From Fibrobacter sp. UWB16 (GTDB taxonomy: Bacteria; Fibrobacterota; Fibrobacteria; Fibrobacterales; Fibrobacteraceae): a DNA stretch of 64,000 nucleotides. Position numbers and translations under genes: made by a program. Every line of letters begins with the position of its first letter. The stretch's first letter is position 1. Positions 40,930-49,917 of this stretch are shown here, one piece after another. The notes beneath the pieces were generated by a model. It saw nothing but the letters and a program-made list of their open reading frames with translations, searched no databases and was not told the DNA's origin. The stretch is taken from contig NZ_OCMS01000001.1 of the NCBI RefSeq assembly GCF_900215325.1, positions 868,001 to 932,000 on the forward strand, given 5' to 3'.

Positions 40930-41958
40930 GTGAACAGCGTACTTCAATTATTGTCAAAACACAGAAGTGCCATAATGGGCTTTGCCATATTATGGATTAT
41001 GCTGTTTCATTTGCGAGTCCCTACAGATATAGACTTCATAGATTTCTTCAGGTCCGTCGGTTATGGCGGCGTAGACATTTTCTTATTCTTGTCCGGTTTC
41101 GGTCTTTACTATTCCCTATCCAGAAAAAATTTTGATTTAAAGAAATATTATAAGAGCCGTTTTTTCCGCATCCTTCCTGAATTTTGGGTTGTGATAGGCT
41201 TTGCCTTTTTGGCGCAAATGGATTTTAGCACTAGGGCTTTTTACCAATTGATATGCAAGGCAACGACACTGGGCTATTGGATCGGATACCGTGACGAGTC
41301 GTGGTTTATTTCTTGCATTGTATTTTTATACGCAATATTCCCCGTTTACTTTAAGCTATTCAAAAAATACGGATATAAAGCATCCTTCTATTTTATCGGA
41401 GCAGGATTTTCTTTAATGTTAATCTACGCATTAACTTGTATTCTTTGTTACAACAACAAGAATTACGGGGGATTCATCATATTGACTTACGCAAGGCTCC
41501 CGATATTTTTCATAGGCGCAATTTTTGGGCATTGGGCAAAAGACGGATGTAATATTAGGCTTACTAAAAAACTAAAAACAATTGGATTGACAGCCGCGTT
41601 TATCGCCACCATTATTTTATTTATATTCCAGACCTATTTTTTCTACGCCTTGCAAACTTGTTCCCTAGCGTACCTTCCCTACATTATCATAACTCCCGTT
41701 TTGTGCTTACTTCTTGCAAAATTTTTTGACAAATACAAAACCATTGATAAGATTTTTACCATTTTCGGGCTAATGTCATTAGAATTGTATTTGTGTCACA
41801 TATTTATATACAAATTATTCTTTGATTTTATAGACTTTTTGGATAAAGATTCTTCGAACATTTTGACCATGCTAATTTCATTTTTTGCGGCATACCTCTT
41901 GTACATCGTCAATAAAAAAGTCCTGTCAAGAAGAACAAACATTAGAATCAGGCCTTAA
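40930..41958 (+). CDS. Acyltransferase-3 family membrane protein
   Basis: A 342-residue polytopic protein of the acyltransferase-3 (OafA/YrhL) type, which transfers O-acyl groups to sugars or exopolysaccharide. The first segment has GFAILWIMLFHLRVP (family His near residue 27). FFRSVGYGGVDIFLFLSGFG and KKYYKSRFFRILPEFWVV (Arg-rich catalytic loop near residue 77) are characteristic. The start is GTG at 40930, with a weak ribosome site. It is strongly AT-rich compared with the neighbours, pointing to recent acquisition. It may modify a glycan made by the GT4 genes, but there is no direct link. Confidence 0.85.
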   Translation: MNSVLQLLSKHRSAIMGFAILWIMLFHLRVPTDIDFIDFFRSVGYGGVDIFLFLSGFGLYYSLSRKNFDLKKYYKSRFFRILPEFWVVIGFAFLAQMDFSTRAFYQLICKATTLGYWIGYRDESWFISCIVFLYAIFPVYFKLFKKYGYKASFYFIGAGFSLMLIYALTCILCYNNKNYGGFIILTYARLPIFFIGAIFGHWAKDGCNIRLTKKLKTIGLTAAFIATIILFIFQTYFFYALQTCSLAYLPYIIITPVLCLLLAKFFDKYKTIDKIFTIFGLMSLELYLCHIFIYKLFFDFIDFLDKDSSNILTMLISFFAAYLLYIVNKKVLSRRTNIRIRP

Positions 41959-42016
41959 CGCCATTCGAGGTTATGCAAAGTCCATGTTGTAAAAATCGTT
42001 TTATTACATTTTGATT

Positions 42017-42601
42017 ATGAAATTGACAAAACATCTTTTTTACACAGCCGCAATTTCCGTTTTTGCTACAGCCTGCACAACGTCTGCACCAGAAGACAAC
42101 TGCAAAGAAGTATCTTACGACAATATACAGTGTTATAAATATTCACACGATGAATGCGGAAATATTATTTGTGCACCAGATGCGTTTAACCAAGAGGACT
42201 ATTTTACCTCTATCCTCGATGCCGTCCAAGAATCCGGAAAATACACTACACGCGATTCTGTGGCTGCATACTTGTGCAAGTTCGACAAATTACCAGGCAA
42301 CTATGTAAGCAAGGACGAAGGTCAAAAACTTTACGAATCGAAAACAGGCAAGACTTTCGAGAAGTGGAATTTTAACCCGTGGACAACGATCGGCGTGATG
42401 ATCGGCGGCGATAAATTCAGCAATTACGCTTCAAACGCTAGCAATTATCATGCAACTTTGCCAGAAGGCTCATACCATGAAGCCGATGTCGACTACTCGG
42501 CTAAAAATCGCGGTACAAAGCGCCTCGTCTATCAAAGCGATTGCGTCATTTACTACACCGCAGATCATTACGAATCTTTCGACAAGCTAGAAATCAAGTA
42601 A
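42017..42601 (+). CDS. Lipoprotein of unknown function
   Basis: A 194-residue protein with the lipoprotein signal MKLTKHLFYTAAISVFATAC (lipobox ATAC). The mature domain is unfamiliar and has a central Tyr/Trp-rich part (FEKWNFNPWTTIGVMIGGDK) and several Cys (NCKEVSYDNIQCYKY, ECGNIICAP) that could form disulphides. It lies 40 bp before the giant GH-A gene on the same strand, possibly in one unit. A TTG two codons upstream is also open, but ATG fits the signal. Confidence 0.65.
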   Translation: MKLTKHLFYTAAISVFATACTTSAPEDNCKEVSYDNIQCYKYSHDECGNIICAPDAFNQEDYFTSILDAVQESGKYTTRDSVAAYLCKFDKLPGNYVSKDEGQKLYESKTGKTFEKWNFNPWTTIGVMIGGDKFSNYASNASNYHATLPEGSYHEADVDYSAKNRGTKRLVYQSDCVIYYTADHYESFDKLEIK

Positions 42602-42641
42602 ATTTTCACAACAAACCCTACCCCATTTTTGAGGAGGATAA

Positions 42642-45563
42642 ATGAAATTCAAACAACTTTTGTGCAGCACAGCTTTTGCAATTTCTGCGACATCTGCGCT
42701 TGCCGCACAGAACATCATCGAGATTGACGATGCGCATCCGGGCGTTGTCATCAACAAGCAAAACATGATGGGCGCCGATCTCGCCATCTGGAATCCGCCC
42801 ACGCGTTATTACGACATGACGCCCGCCCTCGTCGATGGCGGCTACACGATATTCCGCTTCCCAAACGGAAGTTTGAGCAATGACTACCACTGGAACGGCG
42901 CAGGCAAATACGACAGCACTGGACTCTGGACACCAAGCGAAGAAAGCTGGGCTCCGGGATTCCTCGGCGAAACAATTTACCGCGGCACGACAAAAGACAA
43001 CTACGGTTTCATCCGTCGCAGCCACCTTGCCGATGGCGACAAGAGCACTATGTGGTGGGGCGAAATTCTCGATCCAAAAGACCCGCCTTGGATCGTCATT
43101 GAATTCCCTGAAAAGAAAGACCTCGATTCCATCGTCGTCGAATGGGGCAATCTCCGCCCGAAGTCTTTTGAACTTTCATATTGGACGGACGAATACGCCG
43201 AATACCCGGGCGTTCACCAGAATCTCGAAAATAAGTTAAAGAGATGGGGTACCGTCAAGGTCACTAGCGGCGAAACAAAGTACAAGTTCGCCACAACGCG
43301 CGCTCGCTATGTAGCGCTCCGCTTCAAGACGACCGACTTGCCGTCTAAAGGCGTGCAAATTCGAGAAATGAAGCTCTATAGCGGTTCTGACGATTTGCTC
43401 GCCGGGAACGATTACAAGTTCTTCGCAATGTCCACGCGCAACGGCGACAAGCCGCGCACCGACTGGACCAACATCAAATGGCATTTCGAAGAATTCATGA
43501 CCTACATCAACAAGCTCCCAAAACTTGTCAATGGTCAAAAAGCTCAAGCCGTCATTTGCGTCAACGCAGGCACTGGAACCTCTAAGGAAGCAGCCGCTTG
43601 GGTGCGCTACGCCAACAAAGTCAAAAAGTACAACATCAAGCAATGGCAAATCGGCAACGAACTTGATGGAGAATGGGAAGAGTCCGGTCCACTTTCGGCA
43701 AGGCAATATGCCGCACGCTTTATCGAATACGCCCGCGCCATGAAAGCTGTTGACCCGAGCATCATCTTGCATGGTCCGCTTCTCAGCACGCACAAGATGC
43801 AGCAGAAAGGCGCAGGCCTCATGGATGGCAAATACTGGATGGCAGAATTTTTGCGCATCGTCGGCGAAGCCGAAAAGGCCGATGGCAAACGCTATCTCGA
43901 TGTCGTTGACTTGCACACTTATCCGTACTGGGCTCCGAACAACTTGAATGCTGCAGACATGCTCAAGGCAAGCCTCGATGTCGCACACAACGCCGACACG
44001 CTCAACGCCTGGATGAACAAGTATCTCGAAGGCAAGCGTCGCGTATTCCTCTCGGAATTCAGCACGTCCGTGCAAGGCTCACAAATCTGGATGGACTCCC
44101 CGCAAGCCGCTGGCATGGCAAACATTTTTGCACAGTACGCCGTCCGCTTTGGCGACCGTTTCCAAGCGCTCCCGTGGGATGCATTCGGCAACGTGTTTGA
44201 AGGCCCGGACCACACGTGGGGAACTATCAGCATGACAGCACTCGTCAAGGAAGGTTCATGGAACCGCTGGGCAAGCCTTGAACCCACCGCCGAATATTAC
44301 GGTGTCTACATGACGTTCAAACGATTCCTCGAAAGCGGTTACGCCGTCGTTCCCGTCAAGAGCACTACAGAATCAGTCGTGCCTTACGCCATTTGCAAAG
44401 GCAACAGTTGCAACGTGCTTCTCGTGAACCTCACCGACACTAAGCAAATTGTGCAGGTTGACCGCAAGAGCGAAAAGAAAAAACCGAGCAACGCACGCGT
44501 AGAAGTTGACGTGTTTGGCGCAGAACAATTCAAGTGGATTGGCGACCAACGCGACGCTTACCCGTACCCGAAAATGGGTCCGAGCGGCCGCCGCATCGAA
44601 GGCAAGAACCGCGATATCGAAGTTCCGCCGTTTGGAACTGTCGTTGTCCGCATGAACCCGGCTCAGCAAAACAGCGCACCCGAAGTTCTCGCCGCTGCGC
44701 TTGAAAAGAAAGTCCTTGTCGTAGGCGATACGCTTGACCTCTTTGTAACCGCCGTGCAAGAAGGTGGTGAGCTCGCCGGTGCAGAAGTTCAAATCAAGAA
44801 ATGGGACAAGAACGGCCCGCTCACAGTTCGTGCAACTCCCGATGACGGCAAATGGAATTCTTCCATCGAAAGTTTCCACTTGCAAATTCCGCTCACAGAA
44901 AAAGTCTCGATTGGCAATAAGGAAATCAAAGTCACCATCACTGGCAAGAACAAAAAGCAGACTTCGTTCAACATTCCGTTCCGCGTCCGTGGCGCTTACC
45001 GCACCACAAGCGTGATGCAGAACTTCGACAACGGTTTAGACAACGTATCGTGGTTCCCGGTCGTGAATGGCGACAACGCCACCTCGATGGATGCCAAGGT
45101 CTTTAACGGTAACCCGCCTCTCGGCGGCTACATCCGCCACGACTTCATTGTCGAACAACCGCCTAATCTCGGTTGGCCGAACTACTCCGGAGCCTACTAC
45201 AACGTGCCGGAAGAAATCAAGAATTCCGTCGGTATCGTTTTCGATTACGCCACATCGCACAACAATCCGCAGGGCTACATCGAACTGCAAATCATGTCGA
45301 GTCAGGTCGAAGACTACGACGAATTCATGGTCCGTCTCAAAAACACGCGAGGCAACTGGGTTCGCGACACGCTCATCTGGGAAAACATGAAGCAGGAAGG
45401 TTGGGGCAAGACGATTCCGCAGCTCGACCCGACCAAGATCAAGAACTTCGCATTCCGCGCCCGCTATAGCGGCAAGGGATTCATCAACCTCGACAACATC
45501 TACTTGCTCGGGGAAAACGGCAAGGAAGTCCCGATGCCAAGAGGCCTGCGCAGACTCCGATAG
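42642..45563 (+). CDS. Clan GH-A glycoside hydrolase (GH51/GH44-like) with inserted discoidin-like domain and C-terminal CBM
   Basis: A 973-residue secreted enzyme (signal MKFKQLLCSTAFAISATSAL to ALA). A (beta/alpha)8 fold has the early strand GGYTIFRFPNGSLSNDYHW (near residue 67), the acid/base Glu in WQIGNELDGEW (near residue 342) and a C-terminal Glu in RVFLSEFSTSV (near residue 470), with VVDLHTYPYW between. Between residues 105 and 250 an F5/8C (CBM32/discoidin)-like domain is inserted (SHLADGDKSTMWW, DSIVVEWGNLRPKSFELSYW, TTRARYVALRFK). Residues 790-973 look like a carbohydrate-binding sandwich (NFDNGLDNVSWFPVVNG, ending INLDNIYLLGENGK). GH51 endoglucanases of about 118 kDa are known from F. 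succinogenes; this one may be related. Exact GH family unsure. Confidence 0.8.
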   Translation: MKFKQLLCSTAFAISATSALAAQNIIEIDDAHPGVVINKQNMMGADLAIWNPPTRYYDMTPALVDGGYTIFRFPNGSLSNDYHWNGAGKYDSTGLWTPSEESWAPGFLGETIYRGTTKDNYGFIRRSHLADGDKSTMWWGEILDPKDPPWIVIEFPEKKDLDSIVVEWGNLRPKSFELSYWTDEYAEYPGVHQNLENKLKRWGTVKVTSGETKYKFATTRARYVALRFKTTDLPSKGVQIREMKLYSGSDDLLAGNDYKFFAMSTRNGDKPRTDWTNIKWHFEEFMTYINKLPKLVNGQKAQAVICVNAGTGTSKEAAAWVRYANKVKKYNIKQWQIGNELDGEWEESGPLSARQYAARFIEYARAMKAVDPSIILHGPLLSTHKMQQKGAGLMDGKYWMAEFLRIVGEAEKADGKRYLDVVDLHTYPYWAPNNLNAADMLKASLDVAHNADTLNAWMNKYLEGKRRVFLSEFSTSVQGSQIWMDSPQAAGMANIFAQYAVRFGDRFQALPWDAFGNVFEGPDHTWGTISMTALVKEGSWNRWASLEPTAEYYGVYMTFKRFLESGYAVVPVKSTTESVVPYAICKGNSCNVLLVNLTDTKQIVQVDRKSEKKKPSNARVEVDVFGAEQFKWIGDQRDAYPYPKMGPSGRRIEGKNRDIEVPPFGTVVVRMNPAQQNSAPEVLAAALEKKVLVVGDTLDLFVTAVQEGGELAGAEVQIKKWDKNGPLTVRATPDDGKWNSSIESFHLQIPLTEKVSIGNKEIKVTITGKNKKQTSFNIPFRVRGAYRTTSVMQNFDNGLDNVSWFPVVNGDNATSMDAKVFNGNPPLGGYIRHDFIVEQPPNLGWPNYSGAYYNVPEEIKNSVGIVFDYATSHNNPQGYIELQIMSSQVEDYDEFMVRLKNTRGNWVRDTLIWENMKQEGWGKTIPQLDPTKIKNFAFRARYSGKGFINLDNIYLLGENGKEVPMPRGLRRLR

Positions 45564-45589
45564 CATCAGCGATTCGAGACACGTATGGT

Positions 45590-45662
45590 GATGCCGGCAC
45601 AAAGACCGGCATGACATGAAAAAAACGCCGTCCTTGCGATAAGCAGGGGCGGCGATTTTCAT
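45590..45662. terminator. REP-like palindrome followed by a bidirectional terminator
   Basis: GATGCCGGCACAAAGACCGG and CATGACA (45590-45617) is a REP unit. AACGCCGTCCTTGCGATAAGC and AGGGGCGGCGATTTT (about 45625-45660) form a GC-rich stem with A/T runs on both sides. It closes the GH-A gene and the leftward gene ending at 45678. Confidence 0.65.
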
Positions 45663-45677
45663 AATAGAAGTAAAAGC

Positions 45678-46688
45678 TTACGCGAGTTCGTTCACGTGCT
45701 GAAGCACGAGCTTTTGAGCAGCACCATTGTACAAGACAGCATCATAGTTTTCGCCATTCTTGCCCACGCGCGATTCCGTCACAATGCCGTTTTGAGCGCC
45801 CGTTTCCGTCGGTTCAAAGAAAATCTTGCCTAGAGCAGTTTTCTTTTCTTCAAGCATGTTCTGAGCAACAAACCAGTCGCGAATGGCCTTGAAATAAATC
45901 TTTTCAACATTCGAATCCTGCGGGAGCAAGTCGTTCAAACGTCTTGCAATTTCGCTGACCGGCACCGGAGATTCATCTGTCGGATAATTCTTGAGCTGTT
46001 CTTCGGTCACATGGAATTTTTCCTTACCACTGCGGCCAGTCTCGCCCAATTCTGCACGCGATTTGCGCCTTGCCAAGCGTTCATTCGCCTGAGCAACGCA
46101 TTTATCAATATTATCCAAAATAAACTTCTGAGCATCGGCATTGCATTTCGTGTAAACCGAATGGTGTCCACGAATATCAGCTTCAACCTTTGCAAAACCA
46201 AGTTCTTCACCACGCGGAGTCGGCAAATTCAGGTCCTTGCCCTTATCGCCCTCTTCCTTCAAAAGAACGCCTTCTCTCGAAAGCACTTCAGCCACGTCTG
46301 CGTACACAAGCGGCATCATTCCACTTTCATGCGGGATCAAGAAATTCAAGCGGCGTACAACACCCGATACAGAAACCGGTTCAACAGAAATTTCGAACTT
46401 GGACAACATTTCGGGAGTAAAGACAAGTTCTTGCGTTGCCACTTCACGGACTGGGCGCGGCTTTACAGCCTTTTGCGGTTTCGGAGCCACCACCTTTTCG
46501 CGACGTTCCATCACCGGCATAACCTTTTGCTTTAAATAATCAGCCACATAAGCAAGGCATTTGCTAATACGTTCCTGCTTACACACATCACCTTCCGGAA
46601 GAGTTTCCTCAGTCAAAGGATTCACCCCACAAGAAAGCTTTCGCAAATACATTTCAGCACGTTCAAGAATCTTTATTTCTGCTGGCAT
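45678..46688 (-). CDS. Hypothetical protein with two winged-helix-like repeats
   Basis: A 336-residue cytoplasmic protein without a name. Residues 1-55 contain RAEMYLRKLSCGVNPLTEET and ISKCLAYVADYLKQ, a helical unit seen in some Firmicute and Bacteroidetes hypothetical proteins. There are two similar segments, PVSVSGVVRRLNFLIPHESG and PVSEIARRLNDLLPQDSN, with a helix pair after each (SREGVLLKEE / VAQNMLEEKKT), so an internal duplication of a winged-helix-like unit is likely. A nucleic-acid role is plausible but unproven. The ATG at 46688 is preceded by AGGGA. Confidence 0.6.
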   Translation of the reverse strand: MPAEIKILERAEMYLRKLSCGVNPLTEETLPEGDVCKQERISKCLAYVADYLKQKVMPVMERREKVVAPKPQKAVKPRPVREVATQELVFTPEMLSKFEISVEPVSVSGVVRRLNFLIPHESGMMPLVYADVAEVLSREGVLLKEEGDKGKDLNLPTPRGEELGFAKVEADIRGHHSVYTKCNADAQKFILDNIDKCVAQANERLARRKSRAELGETGRSGKEKFHVTEEQLKNYPTDESPVPVSEIARRLNDLLPQDSNVEKIYFKAIRDWFVAQNMLEEKKTALGKIFFEPTETGAQNGIVTESRVGKNGENYDAVLYNGAAQKLVLQHVNELA

Positions 46689-46744
46689 TTTTAACAATCC
46701 CTTTTTAATCTTTTTCAGGCTAGAACAATATAACATCTTTTATA

Positions 46745-46775
46745 AACAAAAAAGCCAGTGCAGCTCTTAACCGCA
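46745..46775 (-). terminator. Leftward terminator of the 27-residue gene
   Basis: In the leftward direction CTGGTGC...GCACTGG, a seven-pair stem with two G-U pairs, is followed by CTTTTTTG, 38 bp past the stop of the small gene. Confidence 0.6.
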
Positions 46776-46812
46776 CCAGCTTTACGCCTATACACCAAAT
46801 TTTACTTAAAGA

Positions 46813-46896
46813 TTAGCCGTAAACGAAGCCTAGTACAATAGCAATCAGTGAAAAAATCACAACTTGCCTTAAAACAACGATGTCTTCTTTCTGCAT
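46813..46896 (-). CDS. Small membrane protein, 27 residues
   Basis: ATG at 46896 follows AGAGG with a five-base gap. The peptide reads MQKEDIVVLRQVVIFSLIAI then VLGFVYG, a charged start and one hydrophobic helix. The ribosome site, the good codons and a terminator after the stop make it a credible gene, despite the size. The 190 bp between it and the next gene are AT-rich and could hold its promoter. Small single-helix proteins of this sort often regulate a larger membrane partner; none can be named. Confidence 0.6.
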   Translation of the reverse strand: MQKEDIVVLRQVVIFSLIAIVLGFVYG

Positions 46897-47088
46897 AGCT
46901 ACCTCTCTGTTTTTCTTGCCTTAAATTAGATTTTTAGCTCGAAAATCGTACAGATGTAAGAAAAACATCATTTTTACAAAAATAATCCGTGATAAACATC
47001 ATACACCATATTGTCAATTCGTCAATAAAACTTCAAAAAAAACGATCCTAGCTCTTTGTAAAAAATCTATTTCATAGTAGAGGCGGTT

Positions 47089-47940
47089 ATGTTAAATATT
47101 GACGAAATTGGCGATTACAGAGATCTACTGAAAAATTTCTTCGTGCAGAAGAAATTGGAATTTCCGCTATTTTCCTATAAGATGATGGGACAAAAACTTG
47201 GACTCGAAACGAGCCAGGTTTTCCGTGTATTGAATAAGGAATCCCACCTCCCCGCGCAGAGTATCCCGCTCTCCAAAAAATTGCTCGGGCTCAAAGGCCG
47301 CGATGGAGAACTTTTTGAGATTTTGGTAGCGGCATCGCGCACAAAATCCAAAGCAAAAAAAGATAAGCTTTACAAGATGGCACTCGCATTGCAAGACGTG
47401 AGCCTCCGCAAACTGAATTCCAACGAAATTTTATTCCTCAGCCGCTGGTGGATACCCGTAGTCCGTTCGATTATCGAAATCAATGGCGGCAAGGCCGATG
47501 TCCACACCTTGGTTAAGCAGATTACGCCAGCCGTTTCCGAGGACCAGGTGAAAGAAGCCATTCGAGTCTTGAAAGAGCTCAAGATGATTACGCCGCTCGC
47601 CTCCGAACGTTACGCCGTTTCGACCGTCAATTTTACATCGGCAGGGGCAACCAAAGTTACCGCCATTCGCAGTTACCAGAATCAACTGCTTACGCTTGCG
47701 CAAAACGCGCTCGTCAACATTCCGCCAAGCGAGCGCAACATTTCATCTATTCTCGCTTGCGTTGATGACGAATGTCTTGAAGATCTCGTCGAGATGACTT
47801 GCGAATTTCGCAGACAAGTTCAAAAACGCGTTGCCGAAGTTGCAGAGCCAAAGAAGGTCATGCAGTTCATCTTCTCGCTGTACCCGGTTGCCGATATTTC
47901 GGACAAAGAAACAACAAAAGAAAAAGCGAGGATAGCATGA
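47089..47940 (+). CDS. TIGR02147/DUF4423-family protein (Fibrobacter paralogous regulator-like)
   Basis: A 283-residue cytoplasmic protein. The start MLNIDEIGDYRDLLKNFFVQ and SYKMMGQKLGLETSQVFRVL (residues 29-48, HTH-like) and the C-terminal half (KLNSNEILFLSRWWIPVVRSI, VNIPPSERNISSILACVD, FRRQVQKRV) match TIGR02147, a group known mainly from F. succinogenes with DUF4423, thought to be transcription regulators. Its stop overlaps the start of the downstream lipoprotein gene by 4 bp (ATGA). This tight pairing suggests that the regulator controls that lipoprotein, or that both form a regulator and surface-protein cassette. Confidence 0.83.
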   Translation: MLNIDEIGDYRDLLKNFFVQKKLEFPLFSYKMMGQKLGLETSQVFRVLNKESHLPAQSIPLSKKLLGLKGRDGELFEILVAASRTKSKAKKDKLYKMALALQDVSLRKLNSNEILFLSRWWIPVVRSIIEINGGKADVHTLVKQITPAVSEDQVKEAIRVLKELKMITPLASERYAVSTVNFTSAGATKVTAIRSYQNQLLTLAQNALVNIPPSERNISSILACVDDECLEDLVEMTCEFRRQVQKRVAEVAEPKKVMQFIFSLYPVADISDKETTKEKARIA

Positions 47941-49505
47941 AAAGATTATTAGCATCTCTATCCTGTGTATTACTATTCGCCTGCTCCTCAGATAAGAATC
48001 TCGCAGGCGCTAGCACCGTTGAAACCGAAAACGCTTGCATCATCAACGTTGTAAACATCAATTCTAAACCGGCTGCCAACGTTGTCGCAAGAATCCGTCC
48101 GCTTTGGTACGTGGAAGGAGTTTCATCGAATTCCGCCGTCACGCAAAATAATATACAAGACGCAACATTAGAAGTCGCTGCAGATTCGCTCGGCAACATC
48201 GTCATGGATTCCATCAACTTTGATAAAGGCTACATCGAAATCATTGATGGCAATTCCGGCGTTTTCCAAGCTATTGCCTCTAGCGACTTAAAGAAGAATA
48301 AATTAACAACCATGCAAATGGAAGAACTCGGCTCCGTCACCGGCAAGGCTGCACTCCCCGAAGGAACCGACTACGCCTGGGTCCAGATTTACGGCACCGA
48401 TAAAATCGTAAAGACCAACAAAGACGGCGAATTCACACTCGATTCACTTCCGCCCGCAAGCTACCAGATTCGTGCCATATTGCCCGATGAACAAGCGACA
48501 ATTGGCGAAGCCTCCATTACAATTTCTGCTGGCGAAAAGAGCGATATCCAAGCGCTAGCAAAACCGACTCTCGAAAACGAACAATTAGAGCAATGGGCAC
48601 ATGTTCGCACCATTCCGCTTGATTCTACAATCTCGGATTGGATGAAACCCATCGCAGAAACTACCGTTGTCTTTGTGCGATTAAACGAAACGAACTTCGA
48701 CTTTAGCGAAGCCATGGACAACGGAAACGACATCCGATTCACCGACCAAAGCGGGAACCGTCTCGCATTCAAGCGAGCTTTCTGGAACAGCACCACTCCA
48801 GACACTCCGCAGTCCGCAGAATTCCAAATCCGCATCGACGGCTCATCAAGCGTTGAAAACCTCGAAATGTACTGGGGCAAGACCGCAGCACTCGACGCAA
48901 GCGCAAGCAATGATATCTGGGCAAGCCTCCCCGACTCGCTCGTAAAAGCCATCCATTCCATCACGCTGATTGACTTCGAAAATCAAAAACTCGAATCCGC
49001 ATTTGACTACGGCGACGGTCCGCGCGAATGGTACTTCCATCCACAAGACACAAACGTCACGACAACGCCCTCAAGCGAAAACATTCAGGACGCCTTTGAA
49101 TCCAGCAAGGAACGTGGCGGCTACGTATTCCATTGGAAGAGCACTAGCAAAACAAGAGGCAAGTGGTCGATGATCGGCTCACGCGTAAGCCGCGTCCCGT
49201 CTAGCCTAGAAGGCATCGATTCCATCGCATTCTACGCCAAAGGCAAGGGCGAGCTCGGTTTTGCGGTAGAAGTTCTCAACGAGCCGACCGGAAAAACAAA
49301 GTATGTGGACTATCTCGATTCCACCTGGAAACGCTTCTGCTTTACACCAAGCGATTTTGTCGAAGGCGATGGCGAGTTCGGGAATATGGGATGGGATTTC
49401 GTCAAGCCGCGCGTCACGACTTTCACCATTTGGATTGTAGACGAAAGCGAAATGTGGATTGACGACGTTATTTTATACGGAGTAAACCGCGATAATTTTA
49501 ATTAG
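47937..49505 (+). CDS. Lipoprotein with carboxypeptidase-regulatory-like, DUF2341-like and jelly-roll domains
   Basis: A 522-residue lipoprotein with signal MKRLLASLSCVLLFACSSDK (lipobox LFAC). Residues 130-200 carry a CarboxypepD_reg-like sandwich (GSVTGKAALPEG...TNKDGEFTLDSLPPASYQIR). Residues 255-350 fit DUF2341: DIRFTDQSGNRLAFKRAFW is the family's hallmark. Residues 375-520 form a CBM-like jelly roll (SIAFYAKGKGELGFAVEVLN). Such proteins decorate the surface or help bind polysaccharides. The start ATG overlaps the TIGR02147 stop by 4 bp; an upstream frame start at 47799 lies within that gene and is not used. Followed by tandem repeats at 49504-49578. Confidence 0.82.
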   Translation: MKRLLASLSCVLLFACSSDKNLAGASTVETENACIINVVNINSKPAANVVARIRPLWYVEGVSSNSAVTQNNIQDATLEVAADSLGNIVMDSINFDKGYIEIIDGNSGVFQAIASSDLKKNKLTTMQMEELGSVTGKAALPEGTDYAWVQIYGTDKIVKTNKDGEFTLDSLPPASYQIRAILPDEQATIGEASITISAGEKSDIQALAKPTLENEQLEQWAHVRTIPLDSTISDWMKPIAETTVVFVRLNETNFDFSEAMDNGNDIRFTDQSGNRLAFKRAFWNSTTPDTPQSAEFQIRIDGSSSVENLEMYWGKTAALDASASNDIWASLPDSLVKAIHSITLIDFENQKLESAFDYGDGPREWYFHPQDTNVTTTPSSENIQDAFESSKERGGYVFHWKSTSKTRGKWSMIGSRVSRVPSSLEGIDSIAFYAKGKGELGFAVEVLNEPTGKTKYVDYLDSTWKRFCFTPSDFVEGDGEFGNMGWDFVKPRVTTFTIWIVDESEMWIDDVILYGVNRDNFN

Positions 49506-49578
49506 CTATTAGTCATCAGTCATTAGTTAATAGTTATTGATTGAATCTAACGACTATTGACTATTGACTATTGACTAA
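49504..49578. repeat. TTAGTCATTAG / TGACTAT direct repeats
   Basis: Several imperfect copies of ATTAG(T)CAT and three to four tandem GACTATT units lie directly downstream of the lipoprotein stop and just before the convergent DUF3392 gene. They resemble the TTACTAG repeat at 9.7 kb. Confidence 0.6.
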
Positions 49579-49581
49579 GTA

Positions 49582-49905
49582 TCAGATATCTTTCCCGCTT
49601 TTGGCGAGGAACGCAAGCAGCACAAAGCATCCCGCAACCACCCCAATCAACGGGAGGTCCGAAAGTTCGCGCAATACCATGCGCAAAAGGCGCACCATCT
49701 GCGAACTTGCAAACGCATACCCCACGCTGCACAGCACCACGAACAGTGCAAAGCGCCCAATGAACGGGATGCTTTTCGTGATGCGCTTGAAATAGTTATT
49801 GATGCAGGCGCCATAGAGCATCAAAAGCGTTGCAATCAGCCCGACCGAAATTGAATTCAAGTGAGCCCTTAAAAAGTTCGCGAACTGGTGAATATAAGGT
49901 TGCAT
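49582..49905 (-). CDS. DUF3392-family small membrane protein
   Basis: A 107-residue protein with three hydrophobic helices and the DUF3392 pattern: LRAHLNSISVGLIATLLMLY (near residue 13), INNYFKRITKS and LFVVLCSVGYAFASSQMVRLL. Family members are about 110 residues and unstudied. It follows coaE on the same strand after 12 bp, so both probably share a transcript. Confidence 0.75.
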   Translation of the reverse strand: MQPYIHQFANFLRAHLNSISVGLIATLLMLYGACINNYFKRITKSIPFIGRFALFVVLCSVGYAFASSQMVRLLRMVLRELSDLPLIGVVAGCFVLLAFLAKSGKDI

Positions 49906-49917
49906 AATTCCAATAAA

